From Actinophytocola oryzae (GTDB taxonomy: Bacteria > Actinomycetota > Actinomycetes > Mycobacteriales > Pseudonocardiaceae): a stretch of 64,000 bases of DNA. The notes beneath the pieces are model-generated. The model saw only the letters and a list, made by a program, of their open reading frames with translations, made no database searches and was not told the origin of the DNA. The translations under genes and the position numbers were made by a program. Shown here piece by piece: positions 1 to 7,876 of the stretch. Numbering within the stretch: position 1 is the first letter of the stretch; each line of letters starts with the position of its first letter. The DNA lies in contig NZ_SOCP01000006.1 of assembly GCF_004364325.1 (NCBI RefSeq), positions 410,662 to 474,661 of the forward strand. The letters are read 5' to 3'.

Positions 1-858
1 ATGACCTACGCGGAGGGCGGCGAGGAGGCGGTCGCGGCGGCCCGCGAGGCCGACGTCTGCGTGGTCACCCTCGGCGACACGGCCGGGTTGTTCGGCCGGG
101 GCACCTCCGGTGAGGGCACCGACGCCACGAACCTGGTGATACCGGGAGTCGAACTGCTCGACGCCGTGCTCGCCACGGGCACGCCGGTCGTGCTGGTACT
201 GCTGACCGGCAAGCCGTACGCACTCGGGGCCTACGTCGGCCGGTGTGCCGCGATCGTGCAGGCGTTCTTCCCCGGCGAGGAGGGCGGCGCCGCGGTCGCG
301 GGCGTGCTGAGCGGGCGGGTGAACCCGTCCGGGCGACTGCCGGTCAGCGTGCCGACCGACCCGTACGCGTCGCCGTCGCCGTACCTGGCGCCGCCGCTCG
401 GGCGGGTGAACGGCGCCAGCTCGGTGGACCCGACGCCTGCCTTCCCGTTCGGGTACGGCCTTTCCTACACGTCCTTCGAGTGGTCGGACTTCACCGGCGA
501 CGGGCTGTCCGCGTCGGTGACCGTCACGAACACCGGACCGGTCGCCGGTTCGGAGGTCGTACAGCTGTACCTGCACGACCCGGTCGCGCAGGTCGTTCGG
601 CCGGTCGTGAAGCTCCTCGGGTACGCCAAGGTGCGGCTCGAACCGGGCGAGTCCAGGACGGTGACCTTCGACGTGCCGGAGGAGGCGACCGCGTTCACCG
701 GGTTGTCCGGACGGCGGATCGTGGAGCCGGGTGACGTGGAGCTACGCATCGCCGCGTCCGCCGTGGAGGTGAGGCAAACGTTTGCCGCAACGGTTTCCGG
801 TCCAGAACGTGAGATCGGACCGAGCGAGGAACGCGATGTCTCCGTTACGGTGAGGTGA
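1..858 (+). CDS. Glycoside hydrolase family 3 (beta-glucosidase type), C-terminal part, truncated by the window start
   Basis: The reading frame is open from the first base, so the true start and the catalytic N-terminal barrel lie outside the window; GH3 enzymes usually run to 700-850 residues and only 285 are here. Residues 1-150 look like the GH3 C-terminal alpha/beta sandwich, with the typical PGEEGGAAVAGVLSGRVNPS stretch. Residues about 165-240 look like the fibronectin III-like domain that often ends these enzymes (VTNTGPVAGSEVVQLYL). The family hydrolyses terminal beta-glycosides; the substrate cannot be told. The stop overlaps the next start (TGATG), so the oxidoreductase and DUF6807 genes that follow are probably in the same sugar-utilisation operon. 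Confidence 0.9.
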   Translation: MTYAEGGEEAVAAAREADVCVVTLGDTAGLFGRGTSGEGTDATNLVIPGVELLDAVLATGTPVVLVLLTGKPYALGAYVGRCAAIVQAFFPGEEGGAAVAGVLSGRVNPSGRLPVSVPTDPYASPSPYLAPPLGRVNGASSVDPTPAFPFGYGLSYTSFEWSDFTGDGLSASVTVTNTGPVAGSEVVQLYLHDPVAQVVRPVVKLLGYAKVRLEPGESRTVTFDVPEEATAFTGLSGRRIVEPGDVELRIAASAVEVRQTFAATVSGPEREIGPSEERDVSVTVR

Positions 859-1934
859 TGGTCGAGGTCGCGATCGTCGGTACGGGTGGGATCGCCGGTT
901 TCCACGCGGAGGCGTTGGCCGCACAGGACGGCCGGGCGAGAATCGTGGCCGCGACGGACGTCGACGCCGACGCGCTGGCCGCGTTCGGGTCGAAGTGGTC
1001 GGTGCCCGCCGTGTACCCGACCCTGGCGGAGCTGCTGGCCCACGAGAAACCCGACCTCGTGGCGCTGTGCACGCCACCCGGCCTGCACGCGCCGCAGGCC
1101 GTCGCCTGCCTGTCGCGTGGGATCTCGGTGCTGTGCGAGAAACCACCCGTACTGAGCCTCGCCGAGCTGGACACCATCTCGGCGGCGGCCGCCGGCTCCG
1201 GGGCGTGCTTCGCGACGGTGTTCCAGCACCGCTTCGGCAGCGGCGCGGTGCGGCTGCGTGGCCTGGTCGGCGACGACCGGCTCGGGCGGCCGCTCGCGGC
1301 GGTGTGCCACACGCTCTGGTACCGGGCCGACGAGTACTTCGCCGTGCCGTGGCGGGGCAGCTGGGACGTCGAGGGCGGCGGGCCCACGATGGGCCACGGC
1401 ATCCACCAGTTCGACCTGCTGCTCTCGATCCTGGGCGAGTGGCGGGAGGTGGTGGCGGTCGCGGCACGCCAGGCCAAGCCGACGGCCACCGAGGACCTGT
1501 CCACCGCGATCGTGACGTTCGCGAACGGCGCGGTGGCCACGGTCGTCAACAGCGTGCTGTCGGCCCGCGAACAGAGCTACCTGCGGTTCGACTTCGAGCA
1601 CGCCTCCGTCGAGCTGGACCACGTCTACAGCTACTCCGACAAGAACTGGCACGTGACCGCCGCGCCGGGGCAGGAGTCGTCCGTCGCCTCGGCGTGGGCG
1701 GACGGGCTGTGCGACCGGCCGAGCGGGCACAAGACCCAGTACGCGGCCGTGCTGTCGGCGATCGAGTCGGGTGTCGAGCCGCCGGTGTCGCTCGCGGACA
1801 CCCGGCCGACGGTCGAGCTGGTCGCGGCGATCTACGCGTCGGCGTTCACCGGCACACGGGTCCGGCGCGGTGAGCTGGGGCCGGACTCGCCGTTCTACCA
1901 CCGGATGGCGGGATCGGGGGCGCCGTGGAGCTGA
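858..1934 (+). CDS. Gfo/Idh/MocA family oxidoreductase
   Basis: A protein of about 358 residues that opens with a Rossmann nucleotide-binding strand-loop-helix (GTGGIAGFHAEAL, residues 7-19) and carries the family's EKP motif as CEKPP near residue 95. A conserved GGGPTMGHGIHQFD stretch near residue 175 fits the Gfo/Idh/MocA substrate domain, where the His is often catalytic. The family oxidises or reduces sugars, inositols and related polyols with NAD(P); the substrate is not readable. The start is ATG 858, with an in-frame GTG at 855 as alternative. It overlaps the GH3 gene by one base and the next gene by ten, so all three are likely co-translated. Confidence 0.9.
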   Translation: MVEVAIVGTGGIAGFHAEALAAQDGRARIVAATDVDADALAAFGSKWSVPAVYPTLAELLAHEKPDLVALCTPPGLHAPQAVACLSRGISVLCEKPPVLSLAELDTISAAAAGSGACFATVFQHRFGSGAVRLRGLVGDDRLGRPLAAVCHTLWYRADEYFAVPWRGSWDVEGGGPTMGHGIHQFDLLLSILGEWREVVAVAARQAKPTATEDLSTAIVTFANGAVATVVNSVLSAREQSYLRFDFEHASVELDHVYSYSDKNWHVTAAPGQESSVASAWADGLCDRPSGHKTQYAAVLSAIESGVEPPVSLADTRPTVELVAAIYASAFTGTRVRRGELGPDSPFYHRMAGSGAPWS

Positions 1935-2788
1935 CCGACTCGGGTTCGGCCGTCACGGCGGTGCACGACGGCGTCGAGCTGTTCCGGTACGTGTACCTGC
2001 CGCCGGAGCCCGCGGTCGAGTCGCCCCGGCCGTACTTCCACCCCGTGCGGACCCTGTCCGGCGACGAGGTGACGATCTACCGGCCGCACGACCACGTGTG
2101 GCACAAGGGAATCGCGTGGTCGCTGCCGAACGTGGGGCCGCAGAACTTCTGGGGCGGCCCGACCTTCGTGCGAGACACGGGTTACCGGCAGCTGGACAAC
2201 AACGGCGCGATGGTCAACCGCTCGCTGGCGCTCTCGGCCGACACGATCACCCAGGAGCTGGACTGGCTCACGTCCGACGGTTCCCTGTGGTTCCGCGAGC
2301 GCCGCACCGTTCGGCTGTCCATAGTGGACAAAGCGTGGTCGCTGGTGTTCCGCACGGCCATGGCGAACGTCTCCGGTGACGAGATCCGCATCGGCAGCCC
2401 CACCACGGAAGGGCGCCCGAACGCGGGTTACGGCGGCCTCATGTGGCGCGGCCCGCGCTCGTTCACCGACGGCCAGGTGCTCACGCCGACGGCCACGGGT
2501 GGTGACGAGCTGATGGGCACCCGCGCGACGTGGCTAGGCTTCCGCGGCAGGCACGACGGCAGCGGCCACACGTCGACGCTGGTGTTCGTCGACGCCCCGA
2601 CGAACACAGGTCACCCGGTCGAGTGGTTCGTGCGGTCGACGCCGTTCGCGTGCGTGTGCCCGGCGCCGTTCTTCGGTGCGGAGGTCCCGGTGGCGGCGGG
2701 GGAGACCCTGACACTGACCTACGGCGTGGTCGTCGCGGACGGCGAGCAGGACCCGGAGACGCTGGCCTCACTCGTCGTCTTCGAGTAG
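1925..2788 (+). CDS. DUF6807 (PmoA-like) family protein
   Basis: A 287-residue soluble protein starting with GTG and overlapping the preceding gene by ten bases. It resembles the DUF6807 family (once annotated as methane oxygenase PmoA, a name with no functional basis here): features include RPYFHPVRTLSG near residue 37, a HDHVWHKGIAWS block near residue 59, and a C-terminal all-beta region. The family commonly sits beside Gfo/Idh/MocA oxidoreductases and glycosidases, as here, suggesting a role in modifying or binding a sugar derivative. No signal peptide or membrane segment is visible. The activity is unknown; the family call is moderately secure. Confidence 0.75.
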   Translation: MELTDSGSAVTAVHDGVELFRYVYLPPEPAVESPRPYFHPVRTLSGDEVTIYRPHDHVWHKGIAWSLPNVGPQNFWGGPTFVRDTGYRQLDNNGAMVNRSLALSADTITQELDWLTSDGSLWFRERRTVRLSIVDKAWSLVFRTAMANVSGDEIRIGSPTTEGRPNAGYGGLMWRGPRSFTDGQVLTPTATGGDELMGTRATWLGFRGRHDGSGHTSTLVFVDAPTNTGHPVEWFVRSTPFACVCPAPFFGAEVPVAAGETLTLTYGVVVADGEQDPETLASLVVFE

Positions 2789-2989
2789 CACCACGTCGCC
2801 AAGCTCCTCGTCGTAGACCCAGCAGCGAGGGGACCGCGCCCTCGCCCACGCGACGGCCTCGTCCCGCGTGCCGTCGAACTCGGCGAGCAGCCGGTACGCG
2901 CCCTGCCAGACCGCGTGCCACCTACCGTCGCGCAGCTTCGTCACGACAGTCGTGTCCTCTGCCGGCACGGCCCCGGGGGCGGGGGTCAC
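2768..2989 (-). CDS. Small conserved-looking hypothetical protein
   Basis: A 73-residue ORF with a GTG start and strong third-position GC, converging on the DUF6807 gene and overlapping its last 21 bases. The product is acidic at the C-terminus (YDEELGDVVLLEDDE) and has a Trp-rich middle (GRWHAVWQGAYRLLAEFDG) suggesting a small beta-alpha fold. No signal peptide or membrane segment is seen and I recognise no family. It lies 27 bases upstream of the end of the enol-lactonase gene on the same strand, so it may follow that operon or be separate. It could still be a chance ORF. Confidence 0.5.
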   Translation of the reverse strand: MTPAPGAVPAEDTTVVTKLRDGRWHAVWQGAYRLLAEFDGTRDEAVAWARARSPRCWVYDEELGDVVLLEDDE

Positions 2990-3016
2990 GCCGCCCGTCC
3001 CCGCCAGGTAGTCCTG

Positions 3017-4162
3017 CTAGTGCGGTGGCTGCTCGGGCTCCTCCGCGAGTGTGTCCCTGGCGATGGCGAAGGCCGCGTTCCCGGCCGGGGCGCCCGTGTA
3101 GACGGCCGTGTGCAGCAGGACCTCCGCGATCTCCGCCTCCGACAACCCGTTGCGGCGGGCCGCGCGGACGTGCATCGGGATCTCGTCGTGGGCCCGCAGC
3201 GCGGTGAGGGCGGCGAGTGTGACCGCACTGCGGGTCCTGCGGTCCAAGCCCGGCCGCGACCAGACCGTGCCCCATGCGCCCTCGGTGATGAACTCCTGGA
3301 ACGGACGGGTGAAGTCGGTGGTCGCCGCCACCGTGCGGTCCACGTGCGCGTCGCCGAGCACCGACCGGCGCACCGACATGCCCAGCGCCCGGCGGTCCGG
3401 CCGGAGGTGGTCGATGATCAGCCCCGTGAACGCCGCCGGCTGCTGGACGTTGCCCAGGTGCGCCGCGTCCGGCACGACCGCCAGCCGCGCGCCGGGCACC
3501 GCGTCGGCGATGCGCCGCCCGTGCTCGGGTGGGGTCGCCGGGTCGTCGGCACCCACGACCACCAGCGTCGGCGCGGCAATCGTCGACAGGTCGCCCACGA
3601 TGGACATGGTCTCGATGGCCGTGCAGCACGACGCGTAACCCTCGGGGGAGTGGCTCGCCGCCATCTCCAGGAGCCACGCGACGGTCTCCGGGTTGGCCTG
3701 CGCGAACGCCGGTGTCACCCAGCGGTCCACGGCAGGCCCGGCGAGCACGCCCATCCCGGCCGTGCGTGCCGTGTTCGCCCGCTCCTGCCACATCGACGCG
3801 GGCCCGAGCGACGCCGACGTACAGCACAGCACGAGCCTGTCCACACGGGACGGTGCGTGCTCCGCCAGCCACATGCCGACCATACCGCCGAGCGACAACC
3901 CGACCCACGAGACCCGCGCCAGCCCCAGCCGGTCGAGCAGCGCGAGAGCGTCGCCAGCCAGCTCCTCGAGCGTGTACGGCCCGGCGGGCGCCGGCGACCG
4001 GCCGTGGCCGCGGTGGTCGTAGCGCACCACCCGGAAGCCGACCGCCGCGAGGGCCTCCGCCTGGGCGTCCCACATGCGGACGTCACTGCCCAGCGAACCG
4101 GACAACACGACCGGCGCGCCGCCCGCCGGGCCACTGACCTCGTGGAACAGGTCGACGGTCAC
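3017..4162 (-). CDS. pcaL: Fused 3-oxoadipate enol-lactonase / 4-carboxymuconolactone decarboxylase
   Basis: A 381-residue fusion. Residues 1-250 are an alpha/beta hydrolase with nucleophile motif GLSLGG (Ser90), a GADDPATPPEHG acid region and DAAHLGN supplying the catalytic His: the PcaD enol-lactonase. Residues 255-375 match carboxymuconolactone decarboxylase (RAARRNGLSEAEIAEVLLHT): the PcaC part. Together these convert 4-carboxymuconolactone to 3-oxoadipate in the protocatechuate branch of the beta-ketoadipate pathway; the fusion is known in actinobacteria as PcaL. No other pca genes are in the window, so the gene is isolated from its pathway and may act on a related lactone. It overlaps the upstream PIG-L gene by four bases. 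Confidence 0.88.
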   Translation of the reverse strand: MTVDLFHEVSGPAGGAPVVLSGSLGSDVRMWDAQAEALAAVGFRVVRYDHRGHGRSPAPAGPYTLEELAGDALALLDRLGLARVSWVGLSLGGMVGMWLAEHAPSRVDRLVLCCTSASLGPASMWQERANTARTAGMGVLAGPAVDRWVTPAFAQANPETVAWLLEMAASHSPEGYASCCTAIETMSIVGDLSTIAAPTLVVVGADDPATPPEHGRRIADAVPGARLAVVPDAAHLGNVQQPAAFTGLIIDHLRPDRRALGMSVRRSVLGDAHVDRTVAATTDFTRPFQEFITEGAWGTVWSRPGLDRRTRSAVTLAALTALRAHDEIPMHVRAARRNGLSEAEIAEVLLHTAVYTGAPAGNAAFAIARDTLAEEPEQPPH

Positions 4163-4914
4163 AGCTCCAGCTCCGTCTCGGTGATGCCGGGGCCCTCACC
4201 CTCACGGATGAACCACTCGGTCCCGAACGCGAACCGGAACGCGTCGTCCGGCATGGCGAGGAAGAACGACTCCTCGCTGATCTGGCTCGCGTGCGCGCGC
4301 ATGGCCGCCCGCTTGTACGTGGTGAACCTCGTGACGTCGACCGCGCAGGTGATCTCCGACTCCGGGGTGCCGAAGTCGTCGGCCAGCTCCGGCCCGTTGC
4401 CTGCGGCCCGGCCGGCGAGCGCGCGGTCGCGGTTGATGGTCGCCTGGTAGACGCGCGGCGTGCCGGCCAGCTCGGCGGCCCGCATGCCGACGCGGTGGAC
4501 CTGGATGTGGTCGGGGTGGCCGTAGCCGCCGTGGTCGTCGTACACCGTCAGGACGTCGGCGTTCTCCTCCTTGAGGATCTCCGCGAGCCTGGCGGCGGCC
4601 TCGTCGACGTCCGCGGTCCAGAACGTGCCCGGCCGGTCGTTGGTCGGCTCGCCCATCATCCCGGAGTCGGTGTAGCCGAGGAACTCCACGCGGTCGACGC
4701 CCAGGATGTCCGCGGCGGCCTGGGTCTCGACGATCCGGCGCTGCCACAGCTCCTCGCCGGTGCCGAGGAAGCCGTCGGGCACCTCGCCAAGCTCCCCTCG
4801 GGTGGCGACGACGAGGACGACCCGGTGACCGTCCTCGTGCGCCTTGCGGATCACCCCGCCGCACGCGATGCACTCGTCATCCGGATGGGCGTGGAAGGAA
4901 ACCAGAGTCGCCAT
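4159..4914 (-). CDS. PIG-L family deacetylase (N-acetylglucosaminyl deacetylase fold)
   Basis: A 251-residue protein with the family's zinc-binding AHPDDE motif near residue 9 and a second ligand region GGYGHPDHIQVHR near residue 128. Actinobacterial relatives include the mycothiol enzymes MshB and Mca, but this protein is shorter than both (about 290-300 residues), so a generic PIG-L deacetylase is the safer call. The substrate would be an N-acetylated amino sugar or its conjugate. It is cytoplasmic (no signal peptide) and shares a four-base ATGA overlap with the downstream lactonase/decarboxylase gene, implying one transcript although the functions look unrelated. Confidence 0.85.
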   Translation of the reverse strand: MATLVSFHAHPDDECIACGGVIRKAHEDGHRVVLVVATRGELGEVPDGFLGTGEELWQRRIVETQAAADILGVDRVEFLGYTDSGMMGEPTNDRPGTFWTADVDEAAARLAEILKEENADVLTVYDDHGGYGHPDHIQVHRVGMRAAELAGTPRVYQATINRDRALAGRAAGNGPELADDFGTPESEITCAVDVTRFTTYKRAAMRAHASQISEESFFLAMPDDAFRFAFGTEWFIREGEGPGITETELEL

Positions 4915-4937
4915 GCCGACGAACCTACGCGAAGTCG

Positions 4938-6164
4938 GTGGTGCAGGATCGTGTGGTGACCAATGAAATGACCGCCGCCGACGTCGTCTACTGCGAGGGC
5001 TGGGACCCGGACTCGGGCTCGGTAGTGCGCCCCCTGCCGGAGGCCGTCGCGCGGGAGCGGGACGCGGCAGGCGAGCAGTACGCCGCCGTGCTGTTCGCGC
5101 AGGACGCGCCGCTGGCGCTCATCGAGGTGTGCTGGCAGGCGCACCACGCGGCCGCGTGGCTGTTCGACGACCACGGCAGGCGCGACCGGATGGTGGAGCT
5201 GCGCCGCTTCCCGACCGCCGACGGCACCGACATGCTGGTGCTGCGCCTGATCGAGCAGTGGGCGTACGACTCGCCCGACCAGCTGGAGTTCGACGCGGGC
5301 GTGCCCTCCCGCGCCGCCGAGTACGCCCTCGACGGCGACCGGCACGAGTGGAGCACCGAGTGGCCGGACGAGACCGAGCTGCTGGAGCTTGCCAAGACTT
5401 CCCGTCCCATGCCCCGTTTTGGTGACTGGGCAACGTTCGCGTACCTGGACGAGCTGCTCCCGACCCCCGTTCGGGTGACGGTCCGCCAGGTCGACGAGGC
5501 AGGCGAGGCCCCGGAGGAGCTGCCGTGGCACCCGCCCGCCCCCATGCGCCAGGTCGGCCTCGACGACACCTTTGTGGACGGTGCGGTCTTCCGGCTCGAC
5601 GACGACGGCCGCGAGGTGACGGTCGAGGTGTCCGAGGGCGGCAGGCTGTGGCTGCCGAGCGGCCAGCTCATCGCCGCGGACCCCGACCCGTGGATGCACG
5701 AGCAGGAGCCCTACACCGAGACGGTGGAGCCCGGCGAGTACCCGCTGGAGCTCGCGGTGATCCGCTTCGCGGAGGACGAGTCCCACACCAGGGTGGCCGC
5801 GGCGAAGCTGGTCATCTCCGACGAGCCGACGGCGACCTGGGAGGCGGCACTGCGCGAGGGTGAGGACACCCGGATGCTGGCCGACGACAGCTACTACTCG
5901 GTCGGCGTCGACGGCGGTCACCTCGCCCTGGTGGACGCGGACGTGGCGGAGGCCTACGAGGACACGATCGAGGACGCGTACGAGTCCATGACCGAGCACG
6001 TGACGAACCTCCCCGAACCGGACTCCGGCGCCAACCTCCTCGCGGTGGAGACCGGCTGGGGCGACGGCGGCTACCCGGTCTGGCTGGGGCGCACCGAGTC
6101 CGGCCAGGTCACGAGCTTCGTGTTCGACTTCATGATCCTGCGTCACGCGACCCGTCTGAGCTGA
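4938..6164 (+). CDS. DUF4241 domain protein
   Basis: A protein of up to 408 residues, divergent from the PIG-L gene. The C-terminal 200 residues fit DUF4241: PGEYPLELAVIRF near residue 267, RVAAAKLVISDEPTATWE near residue 287, and GVDGGHLALVD near residue 324. The N-terminal half is acidic, Trp-rich and has no recognised domain. No signal peptide or membrane segment is visible. Function is unknown; DUF4241 proteins are scattered in actinobacteria and have been linked to toxin-immunity loci in some genomes, but nothing nearby supports that here. The start is uncertain: GTG 4938, 4953 or 4956, or ATG 4968, none with a strong ribosome-binding site. Confidence 0.8.
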   Translation: MVQDRVVTNEMTAADVVYCEGWDPDSGSVVRPLPEAVARERDAAGEQYAAVLFAQDAPLALIEVCWQAHHAAAWLFDDHGRRDRMVELRRFPTADGTDMLVLRLIEQWAYDSPDQLEFDAGVPSRAAEYALDGDRHEWSTEWPDETELLELAKTSRPMPRFGDWATFAYLDELLPTPVRVTVRQVDEAGEAPEELPWHPPAPMRQVGLDDTFVDGAVFRLDDDGREVTVEVSEGGRLWLPSGQLIAADPDPWMHEQEPYTETVEPGEYPLELAVIRFAEDESHTRVAAAKLVISDEPTATWEAALREGEDTRMLADDSYYSVGVDGGHLALVDADVAEAYEDTIEDAYESMTEHVTNLPEPDSGANLLAVETGWGDGGYPVWLGRTESGQVTSFVFDFMILRHATRLS

Positions 6165-6463
6165 TCGTCGACGGCCGGGCAGACCCACTGCCCGGCCCGC
6201 TCGTCGGTCCCGGGGGCCTCCACGGGCACGGCGTCCTCCGCCCCGGACTCGACGCACCTCGGGACGAGGTCACCGTCGAACGTGCAGGTCACGCTTGCGG
6301 GCAGGAAGCCGGCGAGGGCGGCGACGAAGACGACGACCAGCCCCGAGACAACACCGCTCAGCACGGGACCCCGGCGTCGCATCGGCCACGTCGCGTACAG
6401 GACGACACCGAACGGGGGTGCGATCAGCACCCCTTGCTCCAACAGCCATTCGGCGAAAAGCAC
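6143..6463 (-). CDS. Small membrane protein, unknown function
   Basis: A 106-residue protein with two predicted membrane helices (about residues 10-27 and 33-54) followed by a short outside-facing or cytoplasmic tail with two cysteines (VTCTFDGDLVPRC and a later WVCP). The GTG start is well placed behind GGAGGTGAC, about six bases upstream. The gene converges on the DUF4241 gene and overlaps its end by 22 bases. I recognise no family. The ribosome-binding site lies inside a perfect palindrome (separate entry), so expression might be controlled there. Confidence 0.65.
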   Translation of the reverse strand: MLFAEWLLEQGVLIAPPFGVVLYATWPMRRRGPVLSGVVSGLVVVFVAALAGFLPASVTCTFDGDLVPRCVESGAEDAVPVEAPGTDERAGQWVCPAVDDQLRRVA

Positions 6464-6465
6464 TG

Positions 6466-6485
6466 GTCACCTCCAAGGAGGTGAC
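6466..6485. promoter_or_regulatory. Perfect palindrome overlapping the ribosome-binding site of the 6143-6463 gene
   Basis: The arms GTCACCTCC and GGAGGTGAC are separated by AA. The minus-strand arm is the ribosome-binding site of the small membrane protein. In RNA the hairpin would bury the site; in DNA it is a possible dimer operator. No start codon follows on the plus strand. Role inferred only. Confidence 0.4.
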
Positions 6486-6537
6486 GCTAAGTCGATCAGT
6501 CAGCCGCGATTTGCCAACCTGTCGAATACGCGCGGCT

Positions 6538-7755
6538 TCACCCGGTCGGGGCTATTCCCATGCGCCACGCCAGGAAGCGGAGCTCCCGGCCGCGGGCCGC
6601 GCGGACCCCGGTGCCGAGCAGACCGGTGACCGCCTCACGTGCCCACACGTTGGTGCGGACCTGCTGTGGCGCGAGCTGCTCGGCGCGGAGCAACGCGGCC
6701 ATGCCCTCGTCGCGGGTCCTGCGCTCGGTGAGCATGCCGCGGCCGTAGTCGACCCAGAACGCCGCCTGCCTGCCGCGTGAGATGGTGTCGGTCCTGACCG
6801 ACGAGGCGTACTCGGCGACCCGTGCGCCGTGCCCCAGCTCCACGCTGATCGCCACGCGGTGGATCGCCGTGTTCGTCCTGCCGAACTGCATGATCCCCGA
6901 CGGCCACGGCGAGGTGTCGCTGTCGAGCCGCTCCGCGACGGCGGCGGCCTCGGCGAGGTGTGTCTCCGCGAGGTCGCCGTCGCCACGCGCGGCGGCGGCG
7001 AGTGCCGCGGTGAGGTTGGCCATCCCGCGTGTCTCCGCGCGGTCCGCGGGTGCCTGGTCGGCGACGGCCACCGCGAGGTCGTACTGACGCGCGCGGTTGG
7101 TGCCGGACAGGAACAGGGCGCGGCCCCACTGGCTGACGGCGTGCCACACCGGGTCGTCCAGCTCGGCGGCCACCTGCCACATGCGGTCGGCGGCCAGCGA
7201 CGGCATGCCCGGGATGCGCAGCCGGGCCGAGATGCTGCCTGCCACGTGGTAGGCGGTGAGCAGTGGCGGCAACGCCTCGCGCCGCAGCTGGGGGTCGGCC
7301 GCCGCCACGAGCAGGTCCCGGATCAGCGGGGCGAGGGTGGCCACCTGCGTCGCGTAGTCACCCGCCGCCTGGGCGCCACCCGAGTTGCGGGCGGCGTGGA
7401 AGCGGGCCAGCTCGTCGAGCACCTGGGGGAGCGGTCGGCCTGGCGCGTCGGGGACCTCCCCGACCCACCAGCCGCCAAGCAGGTCACCGAGAGTAGCCAT
7501 CGCGCTGTGGGTCTCCGTGCCCGCGTCGTCGGTGACCAGGTCGATCTCGGGGGTCAGCTCGGCAGGGGAGACGCGCAGGGCGGCGGCGATGCGTTCGAGG
7601 ACGAGGCGCTTGGTGACGGGACGCTCCCCGCGTTCGATCCTGGACAGGTATGACGTGGAGATCCCAGCCAGGCCCGCAACTGCCTGCTGGTCCATTCTGC
7701 GCCATTTCCGCAGCTCACGGATCCGGCGTCCGATATGGGCGCGCTCGATGTCCAC
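6538..7755 (-). CDS. XRE-family transcriptional regulator with long helical C-terminal domain
   Basis: A 405-residue protein. Residues 8-65 form a helix-turn-helix of the Cro/CI type (QQAVAGLAGISTSYLSRIER). The remaining 330 residues are Ala/Arg-rich and helical, resembling the TPR-like sensor region of many actinobacterial XRE regulators. The start is GTG 7755. The gene stands alone, between a small membrane protein and an MFS exporter on the same strand, and about 120 bases separate it from the exporter's end. A regulatory link to either neighbour is possible but not shown. The target and ligand are unknown. Confidence 0.85.
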   Translation of the reverse strand: MDIERAHIGRRIRELRKWRRMDQQAVAGLAGISTSYLSRIERGERPVTKRLVLERIAAALRVSPAELTPEIDLVTDDAGTETHSAMATLGDLLGGWWVGEVPDAPGRPLPQVLDELARFHAARNSGGAQAAGDYATQVATLAPLIRDLLVAAADPQLRREALPPLLTAYHVAGSISARLRIPGMPSLAADRMWQVAAELDDPVWHAVSQWGRALFLSGTNRARQYDLAVAVADQAPADRAETRGMANLTAALAAAARGDGDLAETHLAEAAAVAERLDSDTSPWPSGIMQFGRTNTAIHRVAISVELGHGARVAEYASSVRTDTISRGRQAAFWVDYGRGMLTERRTRDEGMAALLRAEQLAPQQVRTNVWAREAVTGLLGTGVRAARGRELRFLAWRMGIAPTG

Positions 7756-7876
7756 TGGGCACCTCTTCGGGGATCGACCCTCTTCGCACGCCGCCGGCCC
7801 GGCGACCGGGGGTGTTCCTCCGCGAAGAGGTGTCAGGTTCGAGGCTACCTTCTGACCTGTTCAGACTCTCCAGGCG

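Noticed and set aside
465..1901. Long minus-strand ORF of 478 codons across the sugar operon
   Set aside because: It is a shadow of the oxidoreductase and GH3 genes; its product is rich in Arg, His and Gln with no domain, and the plus-strand genes have clear motifs.
4159..4914. PIG-L gene as mycothiol S-conjugate amidase (mca) or mshB
   Set aside because: The protein is about 40 residues shorter than either enzyme and its context does not support a mycothiol role; the general family call is safer.
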